Made by a program: the position numbers and the translations under genes
NCBI GenBank assembly: GCA_038230275.1
Contig: JBBRNO010000004.1
Span: 45,048-109,047, forward strand
Length of the DNA stretch: 64,000 bases
Origin: JANXXV01 sp038230275
Lineage (GTDB): Bacteria; Acidobacteriota; Terriglobia; Bryobacterales; Bryobacteraceae
Direction: 5' to 3'
The notes under the pieces: generated by a model
What the model saw: only the letters and a program-made list of their open reading frames with translations
Told to the model about the DNA's origin: nothing
Databases searched by the model: none
Shown: piece after piece, positions 1 through 8,985 of the stretch
Numbering within the stretch: position 1 is the first letter of the stretch
Layout of the letters: each line of letters opens with the position of its first letter

Positions 1-2
1 TA

Positions 3-1364
3 CGGAAGCTGCACCAACTCGCCGTGCCTCGTGTTGGCGGGATTGCCATTGGAGCTTCTTATCTGGGTGCTTTTGCCCTTTTGCTGTTGCTGCCTTTGCA
101 GGGTTCTTCACTGGTCAGAGCAAATCTGAGCCTGGTTTGGCGGCTTCTTCCGGCGCTGCTGATCGTCTCCGTAACGGGACTCACCGACGACCTTATGGGA
201 CTGCGGCCCGTTTGGAAGCTTTTTGGGCAACTGCTGGCGATCGTGTGTCTGCTTTGGGCAGGAGTGCGCATTGAAGCTATCGGCGGGCACGAACTTGGCG
301 GCTTCCTGTCTATCGCAGTGACGGTCTTGTGGCTACTCGCCTGCACAAACGCGTTCAACCTCCTGGACGGATTGGACGGCCTTGCTGCCGGTGTTGGTCT
401 TTTTGCGACGATTACGATACTCCTGGTCGCGCTGATGCAGGGCAACATGGAATTGGCTATTGCGACGGCGCCGCTGGCGGGAGCGCTGATTGGATTTCTT
501 CGATACAACTTCAACCCGGCGTCGATTTTTCTTGGTGATTGTGGCAGTCTATCGATCGGTTTCCTGCTGGGTTGCTATGCGATTGTATGGAGCCACAAAT
601 CCGCAACTTTGCTTGGCATGAGCGCTCCGATGATCGTGCTCGCGGTGCCCATCGTGGACACGACGCTTTCCATCGCGCGGCGTTTTCTTCGGCGCAAACC
701 GATCTTTGGAGCGGATCTGGGGCATATTCACCATCGATTAGTAGCGCATGGTCTGACGCCGCGCCGCGCCGTGCTGCTGCTCTACTGCTTCTGCGCGTTT
801 GCCGCGGCTGTTTCGGTGATCCATAGCATCTTTCACAACTACTACAGCGCCGCGATTGTCCTGCTGTTCTTTGGTGTCATCTGTATGGCTGTGCGGAAGC
901 TTGGATACACCGAGTTCGATGTTGTAGGTCAACTGCTGACAAGTGGATCTTTCCGTGCGCACGTAAATACCCAGGTTTCCCTAATAAACCTGCAACAGTC
1001 CTTATCGAGAGCTGGCGACCTGAACACGTGCTGGGAAGCTGTACTGGATGTGTGCGAGCAGTTCGGATTGCATAACGTGCAGCTCTCGGTAGCCGGGCTG
1101 GAGTTCACCGGGACACTCAATACGGGAAACGAAGAGGGCTGGAGCGTTCGTATACCTCTCTCCACCGAAGCGGACTACATTCAGTTCACACAGTTCTTCG
1201 ATGCAGCCGCTCCAGAGGTCGTTGGTTCGTTAGCGAACTCCCTCCGGGCGAATCTGAAGTCGAAAATTGAACAATTCAAGCGAGAGAGCGAGAACGCATC
1301 GTGCTTGTCCGAATTGAGAGCTGAGCGCCCCTCGTCCTTGTTGACGTCCAACGTCTTAAATTGA
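3..1364 (+). CDS. WecA/TagO-like undecaprenyl-phosphate sugar-phosphate transferase, 5' end outside window
   Basis: Polytopic membrane enzyme of the MraY/WecA/TagO family, which transfers a sugar-1-phosphate from a UDP-sugar to undecaprenyl phosphate and so starts synthesis of a surface polysaccharide. The reading frame is open from the first bases of the window and the PRVGG motif that normally lies about 40 residues into the protein is at bases 27-41, so the true start is upstream; the GTG at base 24 is internal. Counting from that GTG, family motifs are TDD (54-56), NLLDGLDG (112-119, two catalytic Asp), FLGDCGS (169-175) and HIHHRL (234-239). Ten or so hydrophobic segments run to about residue 300. 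A soluble tail of about 140 residues follows, which is not needed by WecA and is of unknown role. The substrate sugar cannot be told from sequence. Nearby capsule-type genes (CpsB-like phosphatase, O-antigen ligase) agree with exopolysaccharide synthesis. Confidence 0.9.
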   Translation, partial: RKLHQLAVPRVGGIAIGASYLGAFALLLLLPLQGSSLVRANLSLVWRLLPALLIVSVTGLTDDLMGLRPVWKLFGQLLAIVCLLWAGVRIEAIGGHELGGFLSIAVTVLWLLACTNAFNLLDGLDGLAAGVGLFATITILLVALMQGNMELAIATAPLAGALIGFLRYNFNPASIFLGDCGSLSIGFLLGCYAIVWSHKSATLLGMSAPMIVLAVPIVDTTLSIARRFLRRKPIFGADLGHIHHRLVAHGLTPRRAVLLLYCFCAFAAAVSVIHSIFHNYYSAAIVLLFFGVICMAVRKLGYTEFDVVGQLLTSGSFRAHVNTQVSLINLQQSLSRAGDLNTCWEAVLDVCEQFGLHNVQLSVAGLEFTGTLNTGNEEGWSVRIPLSTEADYIQFTQFFDAAAPEVVGSLANSLRANLKSKIEQFKRESENASCLSELRAERPSSLLTSNVLN

Positions 1365-1686
1365 AGCGGCCAGGCCTCGGCCGTTGGTCAGTACGCTTCC
1401 GCTTCCCGCGTTTCTTTGTTGACCGGCCCCCTTCAGGAATCTCGTTGGCCGGCTGAATTCGCCAGACGTATCGTTGGTAACCCGAGAACGGAACCAAGCC
1501 GATACTGAAGATTTCTCCCGACCTACCCACGTTTACCGACCCCGTCCTTTTCATCCGGCCCTCGTATACGCAGCGCTATCCCGTACTTCGAGGTGGCCTA
1601 CCCATGGTATGAATCTTCCAGCAGAACAGTACCAGCGAACGATTGCGAAGAGATGGGGGAACCTCGACTATGGTCAGGGGGGTTCG
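1365..1686. other. Intergenic region, no gene recognised
   Basis: About 320 bases between the sugar-phosphate transferase and the next small gene. Short open frames run through it but none has a family signature or a good ribosome site. A weak inverted repeat, CGGCC/GGCCG, starts a few bases after the stop at about 1369-1384, without a T-tract, and could be a poor terminator. The promoter of the following gene must lie here but no convincing -35/-10 pair was found. Confidence 0.4.
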
Positions 1687-2124
1687 ATGAAACAGCAGAT
1701 GAAGATGGTTACCGGACTGTTGATTTGCACTTGCTTGGTAAGTGGAGAGGAACTCAACCGGCCTGCCAAGTGGCGCAAGGTCCTATACCGGTCGAGCATT
1801 GTTGCCTTAAGCGCGGCAAACCTAATCGACATTGGTTCGAGTTGGGGAGGCCGCGAGATGACGCCGTTTCTCCGGAGTTCAGACGGACGGTTCGGAACCC
1901 GCGGAGCCAGCGTGAAGCTGGGAATGTTAGCGGGTCTTGTCACAACCGAACTGTGGCTTGTTCGCAAGCATCCGAACGCAGAGATAGCGGCGACCGCTGC
2001 CAATTTTGGAATGGCGGCCATGATGAGCCGGATCGCCGCAAATAATATTCAGATCAAGGCGAGTGATAGCCTCCGCGTCTCAAAAAATGCCAACCCTGAG
2101 CGGCTCGGCAGGATAATTCCTTAG
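1687..2124 (+). CDS. Small hypothetical membrane or secreted protein
   Basis: Protein of 145 residues with no recognised family. The start was set at ATG 1687 because it gives a short hydrophobic N-terminus typical of a signal peptide (MKQQMKMVTGLLICTCLVSG), preceded by the purine-rich stretch CAGGGGGG; an open frame continues 71 codons upstream but reads like non-coding sequence. Two further hydrophobic stretches lie around residues 35-50 and 75-110, the second ending near AATAANFGMAAMM. Spacing of such segments and the small size suggest an envelope protein. It faces the convergent gene at 2156-2644. Confidence 0.55.
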   Translation: MKQQMKMVTGLLICTCLVSGEELNRPAKWRKVLYRSSIVALSAANLIDIGSSWGGREMTPFLRSSDGRFGTRGASVKLGMLAGLVTTELWLVRKHPNAEIAATAANFGMAAMMSRIAANNIQIKASDSLRVSKNANPERLGRIIP

Positions 2125-2155
2125 TCGCAAAGAGTCCGAAGGAATCGGAAAGCTT

Positions 2156-2644
2156 CTACCGGCGACTGGCCGGTTGGTCGTCGCCAATCGCGCCCGATGC
2201 GTACAAACCGCCGACAGTGCCGGCTGCGCCCGCGGCGACGGCAGCGGTTCCAATCGCCACTCCGGACAGACCCGAAGTTGCCGCAGCTGTCGCCGGTCCT
2301 CCGGCCAATCCAGTGGCGGTGGAGATGCCAATTTTAGAAACGAGAATGACTTCGGTTGCACCGGAAGCAAGGGTCGCGTGTGGCACCGCTTCGCCCCGGA
2401 CAACGACGGACTTTCCAACGTAGGCGGCAAACCTTTTACCCCGCAATTCGACAGTGCGGTGGGTCGTGGCGTCCGTAAGTAGATATTTGCCGTTCTTGGA
2501 AATGACTGTTCCTGTCAACTCGATGGTCGCTTTAGACTTCGAAGGGATCTGATTCCCTTGGCCGTCCGGGATAGGAGCTGCGATCATGACTGAGAAGCTG
2601 CCCATTATGAATAACTTGATCAAGATGCACTGAATCGGTTTCAA
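2156..2644 (-). CDS. Secreted hypothetical protein with glycine/alanine-rich C-terminus
   Basis: Protein of about 162 residues, last gene of the minus-strand cluster that begins at 8793. The start is assigned to TTG at 2644-2642 because it lies seven bases after an AGGAG ribosome site and gives a clean signal peptide (KPIQCILIKLFIMGSF then SVMIAAP). The longer frame back to 2746 has no ribosome site and would abut the preceding stop. After the signal there is a small beta-rich, OB-fold-like part (about residues 35-105, ELTGTVISKNGKYLLTD and VVVRGEAV), then an Ala/Gly/Thr-rich tail with a hydrophobic segment. The middle part resembles the secreted or periplasmic proteins that in acidobacteria carry a DUF5818-like OB fold; that assignment is inference. 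Function unknown. Confidence 0.6.
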   Translation of the reverse strand: MKPIQCILIKLFIMGSFSVMIAAPIPDGQGNQIPSKSKATIELTGTVISKNGKYLLTDATTHRTVELRGKRFAAYVGKSVVVRGEAVPHATLASGATEVILVSKIGISTATGLAGGPATAAATSGLSGVAIGTAAVAAGAAGTVGGLYASGAIGDDQPASRR

Positions 2645-2745
2645 CTGTTGCTCCTTTTGACTGCCACTCGCGGACGAGTTGTGACTGGTGCCGTGAATGC
2701 CGCCTGTCAATATAGTTATCGGACGAAACTTTATTCTCATGAACA

Positions 2746-3555
2746 TTAAAGCCTGGGACCGTCAATTTTGGTGCCTTCTGTTGCGTCCGCCGCGCCTCTA
2801 CCCAGGAAAAACAATGCGATCCGCGAACTGCGCGACTGGCGCATGGTCGAAATCCGGGCGCCGTGGATTGCTGCCTGCGGGTTATCGTGAAAGAGCAAAC
2901 GTGCTGACGCCTCGCCAAAGTTCTCGACGACGTGCTCGCGAGCCCTGGCTAGAAGCGGTCTGCGCTGACCTATGCCATGGGCATCGCTGGCGACGACATG
3001 CGCGATTCGCCGTGTCATCAGATGTTCGGCTACCTGCTGGGCGGCGTCTCCGAACGACCCAAAGAAAGAACTGGCGGTGATCTGGAGAAAGCAACCCGAA
3101 GCGACCAAATGCGCGGCATAGGCCAGATGGCGCTGTATATACAGATTACGCTCGGCGTGGGCGATGATCGGGCGTAATCCTGACTCGATCAGCATCTGCA
3201 GCGATGGATCGACGGCGTGCCGCGTAATATTGTCCGGTAATTCAACCAGAATGCAGTCCTTCCCATTCAAGGTGAGCGCAGACGGATTATTTAACGCGGA
3301 ATGAAGGTTTTCGGGTGTGAGATGCATCTCACACCCAAGATGCAGACGCGGCGATTCGCCACAACTTTCGCGAATTCTGGATAGTTTCGCCTGGCAATTG
3401 AGCCGGTCGAATTGGAACTGGAGGTTGGAATGCGGGGTGGCAACCATGTCGGTAACTCCATCGGCGGCGGCCATGGATAGCATGGCGGCAGTCGTCTCGA
3501 AGTCAGAGGCCCCATCATCGACGCCGGCTAGTATATGGGTGTGAATGTCAGTCAT
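2746..3555 (-). CDS. CpsB/YwqE-type tyrosine-protein phosphatase, PHP domain
   Basis: PHP-superfamily metal-dependent phosphatase of the CpsB/CapC/YwqE family, about 269 residues, the usual length. These enzymes dephosphorylate bacterial tyrosine kinases that control capsule or exopolysaccharide chain length. Metal-binding signatures are visible in order: DIHTHI at residues 3-8, VDDGA, TPH, EMHL, IAHAERN and ASDAH near the C-terminus. The start ATG at 3555 was chosen because it overlaps the end of the upstream metallopeptidase-like gene by eight bases (translational coupling) and puts HTH right after the start, as in the family; the frame extends 22 codons further but only through that upstream gene. 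No BY-kinase gene is seen in the window, so its substrate may be encoded to the left. Confidence 0.88.
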   Translation of the reverse strand: MTDIHTHILAGVDDGASDFETTAAMLSMAAADGVTDMVATPHSNLQFQFDRLNCQAKLSRIRESCGESPRLHLGCEMHLTPENLHSALNNPSALTLNGKDCILVELPDNITRHAVDPSLQMLIESGLRPIIAHAERNLYIQRHLAYAAHLVASGCFLQITASSFFGSFGDAAQQVAEHLMTRRIAHVVASDAHGIGQRRPLLARAREHVVENFGEASARLLFHDNPQAAIHGARISTMRQSRSSRIALFFLGRGAADATEGTKIDGPRL

Positions 3556-5185
3556 TGCTACCCGGCTGTCCGGATGAGGCTTCAGAACGCGAAAACTGAG
3601 GTGCAAACGGAGTGATTTCAAAAAGCAGCTTCTCCCGGGCGGAAAGGAGTGAGATCGCTTTTGTTTTGACTAGTGAGATCGAACCTGTCCATGCGTCAAG
3701 CTTGATGCGGGAGCCGAGAGGCAGAGCGGCGATCTGTTCCAGACTCTTATCTTCCAGAGCGGGCGCCATCGAGATCAGCTGGGCCATCCGGGGAATGGTT
3801 CCACCGTCCGCCAGCCGGTTACCGATGTTCGCCCGGATGAGGTTGGGAAATCTTGGCGCAAGGCTGGAGAGAGCCTTCAGAAACAAACCCGCATTGGAAA
3901 GCTTTCCCTGATAAGGCGACTTCGACAAGATGTCAACCGCTTTGACTCCTGCGGCATCAATTTCGTCTGGAGTACGGGAAAAGCGAAACCGCTCTAATAG
4001 ATCTTCGTCCGAGAACATTGTCTGATCGTGAAAGGCGAATTGCGTGTTGGTTCGGTGTCCGAGAGCGATATGCGCCAGCTCGTCCGCCAGCACCATCGCA
4101 AGACTGGCTTCGTCCGGCAGGACATCCAGCAAGCCGCGGCTAACTACGATTGTCCGGCCGACCGTGAACGATTCAAGAGGCGTTGTCAGGATAATCCGGC
4201 AGTGAACCTCGAGATTCAGTTCATTGGTAGTCAGAAGATTGTTGACAACCGTCTCCAGCACTTGGTCGACGGGCCCCTTAGCGGCCAGGAAGCCGCCCTT
4301 CTCCAGCCGGTCAAGAATATTCTCCTCCGCCTGATGCTCCCAGGATCGTTGATTTTCGAGCGGCGAGTTGTCATCGACCGGGGTCTGGATCATCGTAGTC
4401 TTCTCTAGTTCCACGGCGAGACTGGTCAATTCGCCGATACGAGCGGATTTACCCGTGGTGTAGCCCCACAGACGCGTCTGTCCTTTGAATGTCAAACCGG
4501 CGCCATGCTTCTCCTCTCCCGCAAACTCTTCCACATAAACCAACGCCGGCACCCACCCTCCAGCAGCAGTGGATGAGCGCCAACTATCGAAGTGGAAGTA
4601 GATCTTCGTGTTGCTGGAGCGGCTGAAAGTTCCATTGAACCGAACAATCTGTACGTCGCGTTCCTCAACCCAAATGCGCCCGATAAAACGGCCCACGGCC
4701 TTGAGATCCAAGGGAGCGACATCAAAAACAATGCAGCGCAAACCGCCGGAGAATTCGCGGCGCACGTACTCGAAAGAATAGTCTTTGCGGCTAAAGTTTT
4801 CGGCATCGATGAAGATCATCTGAGCGAACCCGACTGGCGCAAAGGCAATTGGGCGATTCATCAGCAACCGCAGGCGGTGGGATCCCTTGGGAGAATCCGA
4901 GCGCGCGGCGATGGGCGTGTATCGCTTCACGTCGGTAAAGTTCAACCTTCCTAGGAAATAGTGATCCTGTTCACGAGTGGTCGCGATGATACCGGGTGCT
5001 TCCTGGAGGTATGTTTCGATAAGTGGCGTCTGGGAGCGTAGCTGCTCCACGAAAGATCGCTCGCGCGCAACGATGCGGTTCAGCAGCGTGTCCAAGGCGC
5101 CAGTGTCCTGGCCAGAAACCCCGGCTGCGGCTGCCAGCACAATTGCCGGTATCAGCAAGGCTCGATTTGAGTTAGTGTTTTTCAT
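3548..5185 (-). CDS. Secreted M48-like protein with altered zinc site
   Basis: 545-residue protein with a Sec signal peptide (residues 1-25, ending VSGQ). Residues 30-260 form a beta-rich domain of no certain family. Residues 285-460 resemble the M48 metallopeptidase fold, with the helix LADELAHIALGH at 366-377 matching the family consensus HELAHxxxGH. The first zinc-binding His of HExxH is replaced by Asp368 (codon GAC), while Glu369 and His372 remain, and the downstream third-ligand region reads DEIDAAGVKAVD rather than the usual E-x-x-AD. It is therefore probably an inactive relative or uses a different metal site. The gene follows the TonB-like gene by one base and overlaps the PHP phosphatase gene by eight, so it is part of an operon. 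Confidence 0.7.
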   Translation of the reverse strand: MKNTNSNRALLIPAIVLAAAAGVSGQDTGALDTLLNRIVARERSFVEQLRSQTPLIETYLQEAPGIIATTREQDHYFLGRLNFTDVKRYTPIAARSDSPKGSHRLRLLMNRPIAFAPVGFAQMIFIDAENFSRKDYSFEYVRREFSGGLRCIVFDVAPLDLKAVGRFIGRIWVEERDVQIVRFNGTFSRSSNTKIYFHFDSWRSSTAAGGWVPALVYVEEFAGEEKHGAGLTFKGQTRLWGYTTGKSARIGELTSLAVELEKTTMIQTPVDDNSPLENQRSWEHQAEENILDRLEKGGFLAAKGPVDQVLETVVNNLLTTNELNLEVHCRIILTTPLESFTVGRTIVVSRGLLDVLPDEASLAMVLADELAHIALGHRTNTQFAFHDQTMFSDEDLLERFRFSRTPDEIDAAGVKAVDILSKSPYQGKLSNAGLFLKALSSLAPRFPNLIRANIGNRLADGGTIPRMAQLISMAPALEDKSLEQIAALPLGSRIKLDAWTGSISLVKTKAISLLSAREKLLFEITPFAPQFSRSEASSGQPGSND

Positions 5186-5186
5186 G

Positions 5187-6230
5187 TCAATAGGCCAAGC
5201 GAAAAGTCAACCGGATATTTCCGTGCAAGTCGACTGTTCTGCCATCTTTTCGGGCAGGCGTAAAACGAATAGCGCGCGCGGCAACAACTGCATTTTCATC
5301 GAGCCCGTATCCCAAACCGTGCACGACTCTGAGAATGCGAACTTCACCGTCGCTAGTGAATACAGTTTCCAGCAAAACATCTCCTTCTATCTGACGATCA
5401 CGGGCTTCGGCAGTGTAGGACGGCCGGCGCCAATCCAGGATGCGAATGCCTTCGGGAACGGCAGGCGGTATGGCGGTTTGAGCTGGGCGGGGTTTGGCGG
5501 AAGCCGTCGACCCGAAGCCGCTTTCCACCACCGCCCGCGTGGCCGCAAAAGGCCCGGGGCCGGAATCAGAACTGGAAAATGCACCAGACCGTACGATTCC
5601 GCGGTTTTGAATCGACGCCGGAATGTTCTGTTCGACGTCATTGAATTTGTACCCTTTGTGCTGCGCGGCCCGGAACTCCGGAATGCTTGACGCAACCGGG
5701 GAGCGAGAGGAATCAAACCCTGCGTTCTGTACCGCGGGCAAACGCGCCGGGGAAGCTACCTGGGGGTGGTGAGAAACGAACTGACCTGTTTCAGCAACTG
5801 GCTGTTTGGTTTGCGCAGAAAAGGACGGCACAGGTAGGAAGGACGGGGTCACCAACGGCACACTGGCGAGCATGGTTGGAGGGGAGGCAACCTCCGGCTC
5901 CAGCGATACTGTGGGAGCCGGACGCGCGATTGCCATCAAAATGGTGCGGGAAGGCGGCGAAAGCGACGACTCGACGGTCGGCCAAACCTTCACGGGACGC
6001 AGGTTTCTGTGATGTGCCGGCGTTTGTATTATGCGGCGGGGGGGTAGGCTCAAAAGTGTAAACGAATCCCGAATTGCCACCGGGGGTGCACTTGGATAAT
6101 TCCTGGCGGCGCCGAGAATAACCAGCGCTAGGGCATGCACGGCCATACTCGAAATGAAACCGCCGCGATGCCGGTCTACTGAGCCGCTATCACCGTGGCT
6201 TACGCCCAGAAATTTATTGAAGTCAGTCAA
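5187..6230 (-). CDS. TonB family protein (energy transducer)
   Basis: 347-residue protein with the TonB layout: one membrane span at about residues 26-43 (FISSMAVHALALVILGAA), a long Pro/Ser/Ala-rich linker, and a C-terminal TonB domain at about 260-347 containing the YTAEARDRQIEGDVLLE stretch and the GLDENAVVAARAIRFTPA helix. TonB proteins pass energy from the inner membrane to outer-membrane receptors; this one may serve receptors such as that at 24404. The assigned start is TTG 6230, the first possible start after an upstream stop; a start nearer the membrane span is possible. Stop and the next ATG are one base apart, so it is co-transcribed with the M48-like gene, an unusual pairing. Confidence 0.8.
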   Translation of the reverse strand: MTDFNKFLGVSHGDSGSVDRHRGGFISSMAVHALALVILGAARNYPSAPPVAIRDSFTLLSLPPRRIIQTPAHHRNLRPVKVWPTVESSLSPPSRTILMAIARPAPTVSLEPEVASPPTMLASVPLVTPSFLPVPSFSAQTKQPVAETGQFVSHHPQVASPARLPAVQNAGFDSSRSPVASSIPEFRAAQHKGYKFNDVEQNIPASIQNRGIVRSGAFSSSDSGPGPFAATRAVVESGFGSTASAKPRPAQTAIPPAVPEGIRILDWRRPSYTAEARDRQIEGDVLLETVFTSDGEVRILRVVHGLGYGLDENAVVAARAIRFTPARKDGRTVDLHGNIRLTFRLAY

Positions 6231-6385
6231 AAATGGTCATCCATGTCGCGGGGTGGCTGCCCCAACCTAATATTCCTCATCGGGCGATAGCCGGAATGTT
6301 GTGAGAATTCTTTGGAAAGACCGGATTAAAAGCCGGTGCACCAGTTCCTTTCCAACAACACAGTGGAAGCAGGCCGGAGAAGCTC

Positions 6386-7594
6386 TCACCCCGCCGGTCT
6401 TTTTCCAACTGGAACCGAAACGATAGACGCCGCGGCCGCAGCGCCCACAATGAAAAACGTCAGCGCGGCGACGGCTGGTTTCTGCATCGGGAAATCCACC
6501 GCGGTGTGAAGGAAAGCTACAGGTACGCCCAGGGCCCACCAGTTCCGCCTGGCAAGCGAGGCGACGGCGTAAATCATAGGAATGAGCGCCAGCGCGATGG
6601 GAATTCCGCCGTCCGACAGCCATTCGAGCCAATCGTTATGAGCGTGGTTCATGAATATGCCTGGCGGGTCGAACAGGGCATAAGCCGGATAAACCGCCGG
6701 CCACGTACCGAGCCCGAAACCGGTCAGCGGCCGTGCCTGGATCATTTGCAGTGTGGCTATCACCAGTTCGCGGCGGAAGGGAAACGGGTTCGCGGCGTGA
6801 AAACGGGTCCAGACCTCGCCCCACCCGGCCGTGAGCGAACAAATGGCTATCCCCAACGCCACCGCCAAGGGCATCGGGTACTTTCGACTGTTTCGAGCGA
6901 GCGCCACGGCAATCAGGGCCACTGCTTCGAATGAGACCAAAATAGTCCCGGCCCTGGATGCGCTCACTACCACCGAGGTATAGATGGCGGCCGACGCCAG
7001 GACATAAATGAATCTGGAAGCGATGAATCTGGAAGCCGTCCCCAGCAGCGCCCGAGTCAAGGCAATTGGCAGAATCAACTCCGCGAATACGGCGTAGTGA
7101 TCGCGATTTAGGAATGAACCCATCACATGGTCCTGGTATAGGATGGGCATCAGCCAAAGTACCCTGCCGTTTGCCGCGTAGTATTGCATCATCCCAACGG
7201 CACTCATCAGGGTTCCAAAGAGAAGAATGACGGACACGATCGAATGACGGATTCGGGGATCCTTTAGAGTTGCAAAAGCGAGGTAGAAAATCGCCGCTTC
7301 TGCAAACCAGCCTCGGGCGGCAGTCCAAGTCTCATATGGATAAACGGTCCACCGTAGAGACAACTGCACTATTCCCCAACAACCTATCGAAAGAAGTGGC
7401 AGCAGCAGCCAAGAAGTACCCCCGTCCAGGCGATACAGGACAAGCCAGAGCGCTACCAATCCGAGCGCAACCGCATTCAGATAATGGCCCGATACGGGAT
7501 CTGCCCACGCCGTTAGGATCCCGGCCAAGACGGCCCCCGTCGCCAACCATGCAAATACTGGTGCTCCCGCGAGGCACGGGGCCGGAGCCGTCAC
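6386..7594 (-). CDS. O-antigen ligase family protein
   Basis: 402-residue polytopic membrane protein of the Wzy_C (O-antigen ligase/polymerase) family, with about ten hydrophobic segments and the large periplasmic loop before the motif GFGLGTWPAVYP (around residues 290-305) followed by HAHNDWLEWLSDGG, both typical of the family. Such enzymes ligate or polymerise undecaprenyl-linked glycans at the periplasmic face. Start is GTG at 7594, overlapping the stop of the upstream TPR gene as GTGA, which indicates translational coupling. Together with the WecA-like transferase and CpsB-like phosphatase it supports a polysaccharide locus. Confidence 0.85.
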   Translation of the reverse strand: MTAPAPCLAGAPVFAWLATGAVLAGILTAWADPVSGHYLNAVALGLVALWLVLYRLDGGTSWLLLPLLSIGCWGIVQLSLRWTVYPYETWTAARGWFAEAAIFYLAFATLKDPRIRHSIVSVILLFGTLMSAVGMMQYYAANGRVLWLMPILYQDHVMGSFLNRDHYAVFAELILPIALTRALLGTASRFIASRFIYVLASAAIYTSVVVSASRAGTILVSFEAVALIAVALARNSRKYPMPLAVALGIAICSLTAGWGEVWTRFHAANPFPFRRELVIATLQMIQARPLTGFGLGTWPAVYPAYALFDPPGIFMNHAHNDWLEWLSDGGIPIALALIPMIYAVASLARRNWWALGVPVAFLHTAVDFPMQKPAVAALTFFIVGAAAAASIVSVPVGKRPAG

Positions 7595-8793
7595 AGCAGC
7601 TCCAGAGCAGCCGAACGAAGCATAAGAGTGCCTTCCAATCGCGTGGTCCCGGACTCACGTTTGTAGATGAGCGCAATTCGGATAAGTCCGACCTCGCTGC
7701 CAGTGCGGAATGCGAGGGAACCGCGGCCCTCCGGCACGGGAATGATCGGCGTCGACGGCGGGCCGATTGACATATTTCCCTGAAATATCTGCCAGTACAG
7801 TCCGGTCGCTCCGTTTAATGCATCGGTGCCGTAATTAAAGGTGAGACGATAGGCCCGCCCGGACACGACGGGGACAAACTGCTCCAGCAGCGTTGAGGAT
7901 TCGGCTTGGTGTCCCGAAAACTCAATTCGGAGATCGCCGGCGACACCCGCCCGGATATCGATCCCTTCCTTATCTTCGTGGCGCCATTCGAAACCACGAC
8001 CTTCTCTTGTTGCAAATAACCCATTGCTAAGCGATTCTCCGGTTGCGGGCGAAAGAGGGCGGATCCTACTGCCCACATTCAGGTGATTCCACAGTTGAAC
8101 CGCTTCCTCCGGCCGGCTCTCGCTGATCAGCCGCTCCACAACAGCCAGAAGCAAGGGCCGCAACTCCGGAGCGGGCCGGATTCGGAGGGCGACACGGCTC
8201 AAGCCGGCGAAGCCTTTCTGTTCCAGCAGAAATCCAATGTATCCGGTGAGGGCATGCTGGTTCTGTAAGTGCAACAAGTCACCCAGCTGTTCAAGATCCG
8301 GCATCACCTGGTTCGCTAACCGAAAAATGGGTTTGGCATCGGAAGCTTCCACATTGGCGGCGGCACTGGCGGCCGGCCAGAAGCGATCAAACCGGCCCTG
8401 GCGGAAATAGAAGTAGGCGAGCGCCCATTTGGGTTTGAAGCGGCGGCTGAGGGTGGTTGCGCGGATCAGATAGTCTTCAGCCTCTTGGATGCGCCCGCTC
8501 GACTCGGCCAGCAGGCCAAGCCCAACCAGGGAATCGACTTCAAATGCATTCAACTGAATGGCGCGCTTGAGATACTGTTCGGCAGTCCCAGGGGACTCAT
8601 TCAGGCGAACGATGCCGCGTTCGCGCCAAAATACCGCATTCAGCGGCGCCAGTTGGCTAGCGCGATCTTGACTCTCAATCGTCCGTTGGTTTGAGAGAGA
8701 ATAAGCCCGCGCCAGCGTGCCCTCCTCGTAGCACGCTAGGAGCGCGAGAACGGCGAACACTGCGGCGAGCGCTCCGCCGGCATTCTGCTTCAC
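7591..8793 (-). CDS. TPR-repeat protein with C-terminal beta domain, partner of O-antigen ligase
   Basis: 400-residue protein, GTG start at 8793. N-terminal hydrophobic segment (residues 7-22, ALAAVFAVLALLAC) is a signal or anchor. Residues 35-170 are helical TPR-like repeats, including NAVFWRERGIVRLNESPG and EVDSLVGLGLLAESSGRI. Residues 270-400 are beta-rich and read like a carbohydrate-binding jelly roll (LEQFVPVVSGRAYRLTFNYG). Genes of this kind often sit directly upstream of O-antigen ligase family genes in exopolysaccharide loci. The two genes share a GTGA overlap. Function in assembly or chain handling is inferred, not shown. Confidence 0.72.
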   Translation of the reverse strand: MKQNAGGALAAVFAVLALLACYEEGTLARAYSLSNQRTIESQDRASQLAPLNAVFWRERGIVRLNESPGTAEQYLKRAIQLNAFEVDSLVGLGLLAESSGRIQEAEDYLIRATTLSRRFKPKWALAYFYFRQGRFDRFWPAASAAANVEASDAKPIFRLANQVMPDLEQLGDLLHLQNQHALTGYIGFLLEQKGFAGLSRVALRIRPAPELRPLLLAVVERLISESRPEEAVQLWNHLNVGSRIRPLSPATGESLSNGLFATREGRGFEWRHEDKEGIDIRAGVAGDLRIEFSGHQAESSTLLEQFVPVVSGRAYRLTFNYGTDALNGATGLYWQIFQGNMSIGPPSTPIIPVPEGRGSLAFRTGSEVGLIRIALIYKRESGTTRLEGTLMLRSAALELL

Positions 8794-8985
8794 ACTAGAA
8801 TGTGCTGGGGGGCGGCGAAAATTCTCAAATGGAGATCATTTTGGCTTGATCCGCACGCCAGGACGAACTCATCGCCCTCGGTCGCCGTATCGGGTTCGAC
8901 AGTAGCCGCTTCCGTCGTGCTGCGCCAGAAGGAACGTACGGCCGGGGCGGGCTAAAATCGGAAACGGGCCGCCACCCGAGACGCT

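Noticed and set aside
1474..1686. Upstream extension of the small gene at 1687
   Set aside because: The extra 71 residues lack any pattern and the ATG at 1687 has both a purine-rich site and a signal peptide.
2645..2746. Upstream extension of the secreted protein to ATG 2746
   Set aside because: It would abut the stop of the preceding gene with no ribosome site, whereas TTG 2644 has AGGAG at the right distance.
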